In this document: positions 15,086 through 23,494 of the stretch, one piece after another
How the letters are laid out: each line of letters begins with the position of its first letter
Position numbering within the stretch: position 1 is the stretch's first letter
The notes under the pieces: model-generated
Told to the model about the DNA's origin: nothing
Database searches by the model: none
The model's input: the letters and a program-made list of their open reading frames with translations, nothing else
Origin: a virus
IMG/VR virus record: IMGVR_UViG_3300005265_000062
Location: 1-26,077 of that record
Direction: 5' to 3' (one strand)
Length of the DNA: 26,077 bases
Translations under genes and position numbers: made by a program

Positions 15086-16705
15086 CTATGTCACCACTGC
15101 CTTATACCCGCCACGATAATCGATCAGCGCCCCAGCATACTCGTGTCGGATCTTATGTCGCACTTTATCGGCTACAAAAACCTGCCCTGCCTGCGGAGAG
15201 TCCGCAACAAACATCTCAGGCTCCTCGCGCCCGTTTAAGTAGCCCATCTCCACGATATCCACCACATCTGCAGGCATAATCATACCCCAGTCTTTGGTAT
15301 CGACAAGAAGTGAGCACTGTTGCACCTTGACCTTGTCCTTGAGTGGATTTCGGGTCTTTGTCGTGAGATCATTAGAGGTATAATAGAACTCATCATATGC
15401 AACAGACTGAGCCGCATCGACCAGATCAATCGGGTGCAAGATCACCGGTTTCACGCTCGGGTCGTCCAGAAGTCCTATCCGCTCTCCGCTATCCTTTTCG
15501 GTTGCTTTCCCAAGTGCCTTGTATGCAGCAAGCGCAGTTGCAATTGAGAGATCCGATGAGCCTAAGTTGCCGTGCCCTGCAGTAAACCAGGCCGTTCCAT
15601 CCGAGCAGGTGGCATTGTTGATGAAGAAGTTTAGCACATACTTCGCGTGAGTCCTTCTTGCCGCTCGACCCAGCCTACTCACCAGCCTTTGGATCAGCGA
15701 GAGGTCATCGTTGATAATGGTTTTCCTTGAGATCGTGAGAATGTTGCCCTTCTGGCCGACCGTGTAGGTGCTTTCCTCATCGGTCACGGATGCAATTTCT
15801 TCATAATCTGCCGTCTCGGGATCCACGTCCGCAAGATCCGGGAAAAACCCTACCATCACGGCTTCTTGCTGCCTGAAATCCCGGACGGGCTTTTTGATGC
15901 TGAGCAGTATATTTTCTCCATAATCCACTGCCCGATATTCCCTGACGAGTCGGCGGCCCATTGTATTCCCCAGCACATATGAAAACGTGGCGCTTGTGAT
16001 ATCCATCTTTGCGCGGAGGTCCGGTGCCAGGTTTTTCCTCATAAATCTCCCCGTTACCTCATGGTCGCCCGTAAAGAATACGTACATCTCCCGGAGACTG
16101 CTGAACGCCGGAACCTGATCGTACTCGTGATAGTCCTGCACGCTGCGCATATCTTCGAAAAAGGGCCTCCGGTCGAGTCGCTCCAACCTTGCAAAAGCTT
16201 CCATATCTTCCTTGGTTAATCCGAACATCCGGTCAACCGCCATCTGGGCTCTCTCTAAGGTTCCCAGGCCCCCGCTGATGATGGAATGTGAGGGTATGCT
16301 TTCGTCATCCCTGTCCTGGGACTGCGCCATCTTGGCAATATAATCCTTTTCGTCGGCAATAGCCCTGTCCAGCTCTTCTTTCTGAAAGACCCTCCCGCTG
16401 AAGGTTGTCCTGATACGGTCTTTTGCCGCATCTGGCAAATCGCTGGCATCCAGCGCCTTGTTTAAGGCCATCTCGCAACGGAATTTCTCGAGATCCACTC
16501 TGGTTACCAGATCCTGGTTGTTTGTATCCCCGGGGGCTGCGCCATCTCCAGGGCCTTCGCCGTCCCCGCCCTGATCCCCTCCGGGCTCCATTGCCATGCG
16601 GGCGAGTGCAATCATCTCCTCATCGGTTACAGAGTCAAACTCCTTGCCTTTAAGGAGATCTGGCCTCGCCTTTGAAATCAATTCCCATAGCTGTTTCTTG
16701 TCCAT
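15086..16705 (-). CDS. Nested in-frame scaffold-capsid product from an internal start
   Basis: Inside the polyprotein an ATG at 16705 (MDKKQLWELISKARPDLL) is preceded by AAGGAGGAG with a 5-nt spacer, as good a ribosome binding site as any in the window. Initiation here would give a 539-aa scaffold-plus-capsid chain without the ChaB and protease parts, starting right at the predicted protease/scaffold border. Nested scaffold starts are known in lambda (C/Nu3) and Mu (I/Z). The site also encodes Lys-Lys-Glu-Glu, so chance similarity is possible, but its location argues for function. Expression in excess of the full-length chain would supply the many capsid subunits. Confidence 0.6.
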   Translation of the reverse strand: MDKKQLWELISKARPDLLKGKEFDSVTDEEMIALARMAMEPGGDQGGDGEGPGDGAAPGDTNNQDLVTRVDLEKFRCEMALNKALDASDLPDAAKDRIRTTFSGRVFQKEELDRAIADEKDYIAKMAQSQDRDDESIPSHSIISGGLGTLERAQMAVDRMFGLTKEDMEAFARLERLDRRPFFEDMRSVQDYHEYDQVPAFSSLREMYVFFTGDHEVTGRFMRKNLAPDLRAKMDITSATFSYVLGNTMGRRLVREYRAVDYGENILLSIKKPVRDFRQQEAVMVGFFPDLADVDPETADYEEIASVTDEESTYTVGQKGNILTISRKTIINDDLSLIQRLVSRLGRAARRTHAKYVLNFFINNATCSDGTAWFTAGHGNLGSSDLSIATALAAYKALGKATEKDSGERIGLLDDPSVKPVILHPIDLVDAAQSVAYDEFYYTSNDLTTKTRNPLKDKVKVQQCSLLVDTKDWGMIMPADVVDIVEMGYLNGREEPEMFVADSPQAGQVFVADKVRHKIRHEYAGALIDYRGGYKAVVT

Positions 16706-17665
16706 AATCTCCTCCTTTTTCTGGGCCGCTATAGCCCGGTTAAATCTTCCGCCCGCGGCGGGGCGGGTAACGATATCAACAGAATCCACCGCCAGGAACT
16801 TGACAAGCTCCATAACAGGTTTCCCGTTAATTTCAGCCTTTTTAGCGCGAACGGGTGCATCATAAGAAAGCCCATATGCCTTAGCGCCTTTGCTGATTGC
16901 ATCTTTTAGGTTTTTCCCAAGCCATTTGAATGAATCCATAAAATGAAGAACAGCTTTAAGTCCTTCACCTGCCACATAGCGCACGTTTTCCAGCCATCCC
17001 GCCTTGTTCTTGACGAGTAGGCTTTTTATGTCGAATAGAGCATCTGGCACATGCGTTGCCCCTCTTGTGGGCAATTCATAGATATTCACATCCACTCCCT
17101 CGAAAAGCCCTGCTGCCTCCCTCAGGGCATCCTCCGGCAGATACCAGCCATTCTTCGTAAACCCGGGCTCGCAAATAGTCACTTCCCATGCATTTCCCTC
17201 GGGATCCTGTGCATCCCCCAGCCGCAATCTCATTTCGATGCTGTCGTCATACTCGTTCTGCTGGCTTCTTGCTTCCACCCAGACCCTTTCCACTTCCATT
17301 GCGTCAGTACCGAATTGGACCTTACCTTCAAGAATTGAGTATGGAAGGCGGTAGTATTTCTTGGCTTTCTCGTAGATGATATACCCTCCATAGACGGAAT
17401 GCAGATCTGCCTCCGTGTCTCGCTCATCCAAGGCCTCCCAGAGCATGTCCCGAATTTCGTCCAGGCTCACGTCCGATTTGGCCCGCCAGATGCCGTCTTT
17501 GCCTTTCTCATATTTTGCCTTAATGGCCGCCCATGCCGCCTTTCGGGCCTTATCATCATCATTGCTGCCCGCCAGAACGGCATTAAACGTATCCACGCCG
17601 ATTTTAATGGCGCCTTTGGGCAAATTCTTTAGCCACTCTGGCGGCTTTTCTATTGTATACGGCAT
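15086..17665 (-). CDS. ChaB-protease-scaffold-major capsid polyprotein
   Basis: This 859-aa protein is preceded by AGGAGG. Residues 1-65 (EWLKNLPKGAIKIGVDTFNA, AAWAAIKAKYEKGKDGIW) are a ChaB-like domain. Residues about 160-310 (EGVDVNIYELPTRGATHVPD, KGAKAYGLSYDA, VDSVDIVTRPAAGG) resemble Mu gpI-type prohead proteases. Residues about 320-460 are acidic, Gly/Asp-rich and helical, as expected of scaffold. From about 470 to the end (RAQMAVDRMFGLTKEDMEAF, SRLGRAARRTHAKYVLNFF, AGHGNLG, RHKIRHEYAGALIDYRGGYKAVV) it resembles the Mu gpT-type major capsid protein. In Mu, protease/scaffold and capsid are separate genes; here they are one frame. Release of the capsid subunit presumably needs self-cleavage. 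Domain borders are approximate. Confidence 0.85.
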   Translation of the reverse strand: MPYTIEKPPEWLKNLPKGAIKIGVDTFNAVLAGSNDDDKARKAAWAAIKAKYEKGKDGIWRAKSDVSLDEIRDMLWEALDERDTEADLHSVYGGYIIYEKAKKYYRLPYSILEGKVQFGTDAMEVERVWVEARSQQNEYDDSIEMRLRLGDAQDPEGNAWEVTICEPGFTKNGWYLPEDALREAAGLFEGVDVNIYELPTRGATHVPDALFDIKSLLVKNKAGWLENVRYVAGEGLKAVLHFMDSFKWLGKNLKDAISKGAKAYGLSYDAPVRAKKAEINGKPVMELVKFLAVDSVDIVTRPAAGGRFNRAIAAQKKEEIMDKKQLWELISKARPDLLKGKEFDSVTDEEMIALARMAMEPGGDQGGDGEGPGDGAAPGDTNNQDLVTRVDLEKFRCEMALNKALDASDLPDAAKDRIRTTFSGRVFQKEELDRAIADEKDYIAKMAQSQDRDDESIPSHSIISGGLGTLERAQMAVDRMFGLTKEDMEAFARLERLDRRPFFEDMRSVQDYHEYDQVPAFSSLREMYVFFTGDHEVTGRFMRKNLAPDLRAKMDITSATFSYVLGNTMGRRLVREYRAVDYGENILLSIKKPVRDFRQQEAVMVGFFPDLADVDPETADYEEIASVTDEESTYTVGQKGNILTISRKTIINDDLSLIQRLVSRLGRAARRTHAKYVLNFFINNATCSDGTAWFTAGHGNLGSSDLSIATALAAYKALGKATEKDSGERIGLLDDPSVKPVILHPIDLVDAAQSVAYDEFYYTSNDLTTKTRNPLKDKVKVQQCSLLVDTKDWGMIMPADVVDIVEMGYLNGREEPEMFVADSPQAGQVFVADKVRHKIRHEYAGALIDYRGGYKAVVT

Positions 17666-17683
17666 GCTAACCTCCTTTAATGA

Positions 17684-18004
17684 TTAACGCTTCTTCTTAG
17701 TCCCCGTTACCGGCTTCATCTTTTTCCGCACGACCCCATCCACCTTGATTGGATCTAATCTCTCAACCCTGTCACCTTTCTTATAGCGCACCCTCGTGCC
17801 GCCCTTGGTGAGAATTGTGGCCTCTCCATTTTTCACAGAAGATGCAAACACATATTGCAGATCAATTCCATATGCCTTGCATGCCTCTTCGACCAATGCG
17901 TCATCACTCATTACCTCTTCGACCAATGCGTCATCACTCATTGCGTCATCACTCATTACCTCTTCGACCAATGCGTCATCACTCATTTTTTTCTTGCCAC
18001 CCAT
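17684..18004 (-). CDS. Small head-module protein with MSDDALVEEV tandem repeats
   Basis: This 106-aa protein has a clear GGAGGG ribosome binding site. After MGGKKK the N-terminus has three copies of the acidic decamer MSDDALVEEV (the last ends EEA) with a five-residue partial copy between them. The rest (LQYVFASSVKNGEATILT, KGGTRVRYKKGDRVERLDP) is a small beta-rich domain ending in a basic tail. It lies between the Mu F-like gene and the capsid polyprotein. The function is unknown; an acidic N-terminus plus basic C-terminus would suit a head assembly factor. Confidence 0.65.
   Translation of the reverse strand: MGGKKKMSDDALVEEVMSDDAMSDDALVEEVMSDDALVEEACKAYGIDLQYVFASSVKNGEATILTKGGTRVRYKKGDRVERLDPIKVDGVVRKKMKPVTGTKKKR
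17884..17988 (-). repeat. In-frame 30-bp tandem repeat
   Basis: Three 30-bp units lie at 17884-17913, 17914-17943 and 17959-17988, with a 15-bp partial unit at 17944-17958 between the second and third. The units are almost identical at the base level (differences at the unit ends), so the expansion is recent and all in frame with the 106-aa gene. Confidence 0.9.
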
Positions 18005-18087
18005 CTTTTTTCCCTCCTTCTTTGTGTCTATCCAAATGCTACATCCTTTACTACCTCATCCCACCTGGGATGATACGGAATGCTCGT

Positions 18088-18867
18088 TCACCCGCAGTTG
18101 ATTGTATTGCTGGCAGATCCCGCGGGGTCTCGCGGATACATCAATTCCTCCCCGCCGACATTGAAGGGCTTATCGATATCCCGGACTTGTCCGTGCGCTG
18201 CCATATGGTCCAAACGCGGCATCTTTGGAGAATGCCCGTAATACCACTGCTTTTTGAGCCCAGGGATAACCAGGGCAGCCTTCTCTTTCCTGGCCTGGCT
18301 GGCCGCTTCCAGAATCCTGCCTGCCTCGTTCCGGGTGATGGTCTCGGCACGGTGCGCGATGCTCTTGAAGATGCTCTTATCTTTCAGGTTCTTTCCAACC
18401 GCCTTCATAACCTCGTATGGTTGTTTCTGGCCTATAATCCCCAATGTGATCTCATTGTTGATTTTTTTGATTGCATCTTCTGTTAATCCTTTCACCAAGT
18501 CAGAGGAATATCCCTGCAATATTGACAGCGCCGTCGTATCAATCTCCGGTATGGCCTGTATAATGCCAACCTCCCTGATGGGCAGGTCCACCCTGTCAAT
18601 CCCTTGCTCCCAGAATGACCTCTGAGCCTCCCGGAGCTCCACGCCGTATTTGCTCCCGAATTCCTGCAGCGCTCGCTCTACAGCAGCTTTCAGTTGCCCC
18701 AGATAGTATACCTGCCATTGGGTAGATGCTACCGCCGCCGCCACCTCTTTGCGAGCATCGGCAAGCATCCGGATAACCGTCCTGACCTCCTGGTCCTCCA
18801 GCCTGTTGGCACGGCGAATCAATTCCTGAATTTTCCTTTGGAACTGCTTTTCCTTGTTTGTTGCCAT
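18088..18867 (-). CDS. Mu F-like minor head morphogenesis protein
   Basis: This 259-aa protein has a helical N-terminal half rich in Arg, Gln and Glu. The C-terminal part shows the Mu F/SPP1 gp7 family pattern: AHRAETITRNEAGRI, KKQWYYGHSPKMPRLDH, then HGQVRDIDKPF, GGEELMYPRDPAGSA and NTINCG. Family members usually end NCRC followed by a few residues; this one stops at INCG. It therefore lacks the final Cys and may be trimmed at the very end. It lies one base after the portal stop, the usual place, and is packaged in a few copies at the portal vertex in relatives. Confidence 0.88.
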   Translation of the reverse strand: MATNKEKQFQRKIQELIRRANRLEDQEVRTVIRMLADARKEVAAAVASTQWQVYYLGQLKAAVERALQEFGSKYGVELREAQRSFWEQGIDRVDLPIREVGIIQAIPEIDTTALSILQGYSSDLVKGLTEDAIKKINNEITLGIIGQKQPYEVMKAVGKNLKDKSIFKSIAHRAETITRNEAGRILEAASQARKEKAALVIPGLKKQWYYGHSPKMPRLDHMAAHGQVRDIDKPFNVGGEELMYPRDPAGSASNTINCG

Positions 18868-18868
18868 G

Positions 18869-20272
18869 CTACTTCAGATAATCCTCATACCCTTCCGATT
18901 CGGTAGCCTCCTTAGCCTTCTTTATCTCTTCCTGCACATCGATCTCCACGCCAAGCTGGGCAGTGACGATAGCGAAGACCTTGGATGCAGTCTCCTTGCT
19001 CACCCAACCCCTCTCCTCTGCGATGGAAAGTGCCGTCGCAAGCTGGGGCACACCGCTTACGAGCTTGGTCAGGTCTTCCTTGGAGATTTCCGGCATATTA
19101 ACTGTGAACCCGGCCTTTGCCTTCTCTTCAGATATCCTTCCTGCAATGACGGCCTGGTCAATCACGAATTGAATTACGTATTCCAGGATATATTTGATGT
19201 AGAGCTGCCGCTCATCCAGATCCTTGATAGGCACCTGCCCAAATAATTCAGCCTCAGTCTGGTATGCTTTTCCTCCTCCCCCAAACCACGACTCTGGCCT
19301 GCCCGCTGCCCCCATTACGAAACTTTTGCCCATATCAAAACCCGCCTTGAAGTCATGGGCTTTAATGTCCGGCGCCACTGCCCTCCACTCTACGTTCTCA
19401 TTGTGGGCCCGAAGGGATCCTGGCTCTGGTGCCCTGTTATTCTGTAACCATTCCCTGATCTGGTCCTCGTTCATGCCTTTGAGGAGCACATCCCACACGA
19501 AATTGAGCATAAACTCAGCCCGTTCCAGGTAATTGAACCCGTAGCGTTCCAGCCCGTCGATCCAGTCATAGAGTGTGAGAAAATCCGACCGGCCCCGCGG
19601 TGAATTAGGCGGGGCATTAATAGCAAAAAAGAAGCACTCGCCCACGAGCCTGCCGTATGTCTTAGACCAGAAATCCCGATCCACGCGAATGACAGAGTAG
19701 GTCTTGCCCGGCCGGCCCCCATACCCGCGCATCTCCACCTGAACGGCTTGTTTCTTATTGACCCGGCTTACATACACCTCTTTAATGTCTGCCGGGTCTT
19801 CGTATCCCAATGTTACGTGTCCATTATGCGAGTTCACCTGCACAGGCCAACACTGCTCCCCTAACAGGCTGAGCCACATCATCTGGTCGGGAAAATCCAG
19901 GTCCATGTTATTTTCCGGGTCTTTCCAGAAACGATCAATGATCTCTTGGACATCAGCATCTTCTGCGCTTATCGTGATCGGCTCGGCAAACAGAAAGCTT
20001 TTAGTCATCCGCGCTAATCGCCAAGTCATGGCCGAGGTATCCCACATGAAGTAGGTTACCTCGAACATCCGGTTCTGGTCTATGGCCTGCAAGTCTCTCG
20101 CCTGCTGCCCACCCATCAATCTGCGGTATCCCTCATTGTTCGGATCGTAGTTGGCCGTGATGGGCAGGGCCATCCGGGCCTTCTTTATCTCTTCGGTCAC
20201 CATTTCGCGGACCTGATTCTCGTCCATCAGGCTCGGTGCAAGAAATCGCGCTACCTTTTCCCTGATCCTCAT
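18869..20272 (-). CDS. Portal protein
   Basis: This 467-aa protein has the size of a portal subunit. It starts MRIREKVARFLAPSLMDE and has the helix- and strand-rich middle expected for wing and stem (MWDTSAMTWRLARMTKSFLF, VNSHNGHVTLGYEDPADIKE, RGRSDFLTLYDWIDGLERY, ERAEFMLNFVWDVLLKG). PNSPRGRSDF with the following helix is typical of the portal clip/stem region. A Gly-rich loop (ESWFGGGGKAYQTEAE) and a long C-terminal helical crown follow. Its start overlaps the TerL stop by four bases (ATGA). The dodecameric ring would dock TerL and the connector. Confidence 0.85.
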   Translation of the reverse strand: MRIREKVARFLAPSLMDENQVREMVTEEIKKARMALPITANYDPNNEGYRRLMGGQQARDLQAIDQNRMFEVTYFMWDTSAMTWRLARMTKSFLFAEPITISAEDADVQEIIDRFWKDPENNMDLDFPDQMMWLSLLGEQCWPVQVNSHNGHVTLGYEDPADIKEVYVSRVNKKQAVQVEMRGYGGRPGKTYSVIRVDRDFWSKTYGRLVGECFFFAINAPPNSPRGRSDFLTLYDWIDGLERYGFNYLERAEFMLNFVWDVLLKGMNEDQIREWLQNNRAPEPGSLRAHNENVEWRAVAPDIKAHDFKAGFDMGKSFVMGAAGRPESWFGGGGKAYQTEAELFGQVPIKDLDERQLYIKYILEYVIQFVIDQAVIAGRISEEKAKAGFTVNMPEISKEDLTKLVSGVPQLATALSIAEERGWVSKETASKVFAIVTAQLGVEIDVQEEIKKAKEATESEGYEDYLK

Positions 20273-21807
20273 GCCGCCTTCCTTCTACCTTTCGCAAACC
20301 GCCCAAACATTCCACCTGCCTTGCTCAGCAGCCCAACCGGCCCTCTGCCCGAAAGCGTATCCCTCTCCTCCGGATCCACTCCCGCACACGCCGCTACAAC
20401 ACTGCTCCCTGCCGCATGCACGGCCAGGGCCTTGGCCCAAAAGTGGTCAGCATGGCCCGTGGCGTCCGTTCGCTCAGCATCGAACCGGAAATGTTTTGTG
20501 GTAGTGGCATATTTTTTGACGCTATGAAGGGAGTTGCGGATCGTGTTATCTGCCGGTATCTGACTACCTCTATCCTCAAAGTTCTGTTTTAGCCCAAAAG
20601 CCAAGGTCTCTTTGTTTTCTGGCGTAAAAGGAATACCCTCCACTTTGGATGGGAACATATCCTGCGATCCCTCTGCGAGTTGAGCACCAATGCCTGTTTC
20701 ATCAATACATGCACGGCGAAACCTATTTTGCGATAAAATTGTGTGAAGCACTTGCTCCTGCACAAAAAATGGCTTCCGCTTCAACTCGATAACAGCGCCT
20801 GCCCGCAAAACGCCGTTAATCTTTTGGTCCACCCAGATAATTGAGAGGTCTTTTTTTCGGCCGATGTCCATGCCAACATATAAGTCGCCCAGGAATTCCA
20901 CCTTTGACAAAACCTCAAGGGGTAATCGAGGCCGGACTTTTGTTCGTTTATATTGTTGGTAGTTGGCCTCTGCCACTGCAATGAGTTTCTCCGCCCAGTC
21001 CGGCGACATATCAATTTTTATCTCCTCGACGGAGGAGATAAGGTCGTGTGTCAAAAAGGCCGAAACCTCATCAGAAGGAATACCTTCAAACTCTTCTGCC
21101 CAGGCGTCGTCATCGTTCAGAGCGAGTCGCAGGTCCTCCGGTTCAATCGGATTACCCTCTTCGTCTTTGAGTTCAAGGCCCATTTCCACAGCCTGATAAA
21201 TATTAACGAAGTGCTTGCTCCATCCGCCCCGTTCACCCGCAAACTCGAACTCGCGCCCAGTGTATTTTTGAAGAACTGGTGCACCAAAGAACAATTCGTA
21301 GAATTTGTTTGATTTACCTCTAAATGTGCTGATGATACGAATTTTGTAACCCCGTGTTACTGTTGGGAAAAGTGCTCTCCAGATCTCACGGCTATCGCGA
21401 TGGAACGCGAATTCGTCCAACAAGATGTTGGCAGTCCAACCACGTGCCGTGTCCGGGTTTGCCGGGAGCCCGACAATCCTTGAACCGTTTGGGAATACAA
21501 TTTCAAGTTGCTTGAACTTGGTATCTTTATCGATCCAGAATTCACTCTCGATTTCCTCGATCACCTTTCCGGCCGCCCTGGCATGCATGGCCGCCCTGCT
21601 CATGAGTTCCTTGCTCTGCCTTTCTCCGGCAGAAAGAAACACCCAGGTGGTTGTGTACTCGAGGCAATCGAGCACCGCCTCCAGGGCTGTTGCGAACGAC
21701 TTGCCGCCCTGCCGGGTAAACATACCTATCTTAAACCGGCTCATATCCATGACCCAGTTCTTTTGATATTCGGTCAGCCGGACGGCCGCCGATTCAGATG
21801 AGGCCAT
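20269..21807 (-). CDS. terL: Terminase large subunit
   Basis: This 512-aa packaging ATPase-nuclease has a Walker A-like loop FTRQGGKS (residues 30-37), which departs from GxxxxGKS as terminases often do. The Walker B with catalytic Glu is ILLDEFAF (D131, E132), and the coupling-motif-like ISTFRGKSNKF lies near 159-169. The C-terminal RNase H-type nuclease shows LYVGMDIGRKKDLS (D314), CIDETGIG (D369) and GHADHFWAKALA (D454), the expected acidic triad. It is closest in context to Mu gp28-type enzymes, which cut at flanking host DNA by a headful mechanism; that mode is inferred. It overlaps the small subunit upstream by 14 bases. Confidence 0.94.
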   Translation of the reverse strand: MASSESAAVRLTEYQKNWVMDMSRFKIGMFTRQGGKSFATALEAVLDCLEYTTTWVFLSAGERQSKELMSRAAMHARAAGKVIEEIESEFWIDKDTKFKQLEIVFPNGSRIVGLPANPDTARGWTANILLDEFAFHRDSREIWRALFPTVTRGYKIRIISTFRGKSNKFYELFFGAPVLQKYTGREFEFAGERGGWSKHFVNIYQAVEMGLELKDEEGNPIEPEDLRLALNDDDAWAEEFEGIPSDEVSAFLTHDLISSVEEIKIDMSPDWAEKLIAVAEANYQQYKRTKVRPRLPLEVLSKVEFLGDLYVGMDIGRKKDLSIIWVDQKINGVLRAGAVIELKRKPFFVQEQVLHTILSQNRFRRACIDETGIGAQLAEGSQDMFPSKVEGIPFTPENKETLAFGLKQNFEDRGSQIPADNTIRNSLHSVKKYATTTKHFRFDAERTDATGHADHFWAKALAVHAAGSSVVAACAGVDPEERDTLSGRGPVGLLSKAGGMFGRFAKGRRKAA

Positions 21808-22324
21808 AGATCTCTTCTCTAATGATTCGTAACGTCTCTGGATCTAACTTTTTCTTTTTGGCCATCTTTTCCGTGGCCTTCTCAATCTTCTCCAGAATTA
21901 TTGCCTTTAATTTTTCCCGGTCTACACTGCTCTTTTGCAGCCTCGCAAAGTCTCCCATTAGCCTGCCAATGTGCTTGACGTCGATCATGTCTCCGCGCAT
22001 AGCCTCCTGGAAGACTTCCATCATGACCACTGCGCCAAGCTTGGCAGTAGCCTCCTCAATTTTCAGCGGGTCCTCACCTGCAGCCTCAATTATGGTTTTG
22101 GCTTGTTCGCCTACGAATTTTACTTTCTCCAGGGCGTAGAAGTACTTTGCATACCGATCAATAGCACTCTTGCTGGTCTTGAAGCCTATCTCGTTTAGCC
22201 AGTCGGCTATCTCCTGGTAGGTGCGGCGATCCTCGCCTACGCCAACCAGCATTTGGTTGACCTGCTCCAAGATCTCTTTCGGAAGCTTCAGGAGTCGGCT
22301 TTTGCTCCGGCGAAGTCTACGCAT
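21794..22324 (-). CDS. Mu gp27-like protein (DUF3486), probable small terminase
   Basis: This 176-aa basic helical protein starts MRRLRRSKSRLLKLPKEILE. The pattern VGVGEDRRTYQEIADWLNEIGFKTSKSAIDRYAK is the helix-turn-helix region characteristic of the DUF3486/Mu gp27 family. A long helical and coiled region and a lysine-rich EKMAKKKKLDPETLR segment follow. It is encoded right before TerL with overlapping ends, so it probably recognises the phage DNA end for packaging. Confidence 0.85.
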   Translation of the reverse strand: MRRLRRSKSRLLKLPKEILEQVNQMLVGVGEDRRTYQEIADWLNEIGFKTSKSAIDRYAKYFYALEKVKFVGEQAKTIIEAAGEDPLKIEEATAKLGAVVMMEVFQEAMRGDMIDVKHIGRLMGDFARLQKSSVDREKLKAIILEKIEKATEKMAKKKKLDPETLRIIREEIYGLI

Positions 22325-22613
22325 CGAGCAATACCCCCGGATCTGGTTCTATGTTCCCCTCGAGCAGGTCCACACCTTTGGGGGTCACGTAATTGATTCG
22401 CCTGCGGATCCTGCTCTTTTCAATCTCTTCCATCCTGATATAGCCTTTCTCTTCAAGATATTTGAGATGAGCTTTGATCTCAGTCAGACTGGCGTGAAAC
22501 CCCACTTCAGCCAGAGTGGTTTCAATCACTGTAAAGCTCGCCCCGTAGGGCTGTGCTCGCTGACATATCCTTAAAATCCAACCCCTTATTTCCTGATTCT
22601 CTATTGCTGACAC
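22317..22613 (-). CDS. Mu gp26-like winged-helix protein
   Basis: This 98-aa protein has a winged helix-turn-helix pattern: EIRGWILRICQRAQPYGAS, then TLAEVGFHASLTEIKAHLKYLEEKGYIRM, and a basic wing EKSRIRRRINYVTPKGVDLL. The same kind of small wHTH protein precedes gp27 in Mu-like phages. It overlaps neighbours on both sides (13 and 8 bases). It could act in packaging or as a late regulator; the sequence does not decide. Confidence 0.75.
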   Translation of the reverse strand: MSAIENQEIRGWILRICQRAQPYGASFTVIETTLAEVGFHASLTEIKAHLKYLEEKGYIRMEEIEKSRIRRRINYVTPKGVDLLEGNIEPDPGVLLDA

Positions 22614-22885
22614 CTTTTTCCCTCCCGCTCAACAAGGCGTTTTAAGTCTTTCGCAACCTCATCGATCTTCTTGTCGATGCTGATACTCCAACGAACAAAA
22701 TCATCCCTGAAAACATACTTCTCAGGGAGCTCATTGAGCTGCCCCTGGAGCTTTTGAATCGCTTCATCCTGCCGTGCCTGGCCCTTTTCGAAGCCATCCT
22801 TAATCTCTCGCAAGTAAAAGACCGCAAAAGTCAGAAGTGCGGAAAAAATACAACCAACAATAACCAGGGCAAGTTGTGTGGTCAT
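22601..22885 (-). CDS. Membrane-anchored coiled-coil protein (DUF2730-like)
   Basis: This 94-aa protein has one N-terminal transmembrane segment (LALVIVGCIFSALLTFAVFYL) followed by a charged coiled-coil (KDGFEKGQARQDEAIQKLQGQL...) and a second helical part. Mu-like phages carry a protein of this design (DUF2730) between the lysis genes and gp26. It sits in the lysis cluster right after the holin, so an inner-membrane spanin or holin-regulating role is conceivable but unproven. Confidence 0.7.
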   Translation of the reverse strand: MTTQLALVIVGCIFSALLTFAVFYLREIKDGFEKGQARQDEAIQKLQGQLNELPEKYVFRDDFVRWSISIDKKIDEVAKDLKRLVEREGKRCQQ

Positions 22886-23464
22886 TTAAGATTCTCCACG
22901 TATCGCTCTGATAGCTCCCGCGAGGAGACCCTGATTCGTAATATCACCCGCCCTCGCGCGCTTCTCCTTACCCCGGTGGTACGTGGTCACCCCCAGGATA
23001 GAAAGCCAGCCTATCCACACCCATTCGGGCACGTTGGGGACCGTCTTTCCTGCCAAAGGAAGCACGAAATAGACAGCAATTACCGCTATCGGGAAAGCAA
23101 AGCCGTTTGCAGGCCGCCACGAGTACTGGGGCCAGTGCTCACTCTTTGATTCCGCCTGTATGGTGGCATTGACCGCTTGAATCTGTGCCGTCTCTTGCTG
23201 TGACTGCTGAATCGCGAGCTGGACGTTGAGGCGGTGCATCTCGGTCTTGGCGTTCGTTTCGATTTCCTTGAGCTTAACAGCGGCCTGGGGATCCTTTTCA
23301 ATTGCAGCCATGACCTGATCAGGCTTGGCATCAGGCTTGAGCCCAAAGGCCCCTGCCACCATTGAAGCCAGGGTCCCTACCGCGCCACCTGCTGGGCCTC
23401 CCAGGGCCGTCCCAAGCGCGGGGGCATATTTGGCTATTGCTTTACCTACGTCTTTCCAGTCCAT
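22886..23464 (-). CDS. Phage holin, 3TM type
   Basis: This 192-aa protein has an AGGAG ribosome binding site. A Gly/Ala-rich hydrophobic region spans about residues 14-40. A helical Gln-rich stretch (QQSQQETAQIQAVNATIQ) follows, then a YSWRPANGFAFPIAVIAVYFV segment and a second membrane helix (VPEWVWIGWLSILGVTTYH), ending basic. The WRP motif before the membrane helices is the signature of the 3TM holin family also found in gene transfer agents. It forms lesions in the inner membrane that time lysis. Confidence 0.85.
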   Translation of the reverse strand: MDWKDVGKAIAKYAPALGTALGGPAGGAVGTLASMVAGAFGLKPDAKPDQVMAAIEKDPQAAVKLKEIETNAKTEMHRLNVQLAIQQSQQETAQIQAVNATIQAESKSEHWPQYSWRPANGFAFPIAVIAVYFVLPLAGKTVPNVPEWVWIGWLSILGVTTYHRGKEKRARAGDITNQGLLAGAIRAIRGES

Positions 23465-23494
23465 TCGGCCTTTTCTCCTAATTCGCTTCTACCG

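Noticed and set aside
17815-18486. 223-aa plus-strand frame
   Set aside because: It is antisense to the repeat-bearing small protein and the Mu F-like gene. The His/Ser-rich repeats mirror the real repeat on the other strand.
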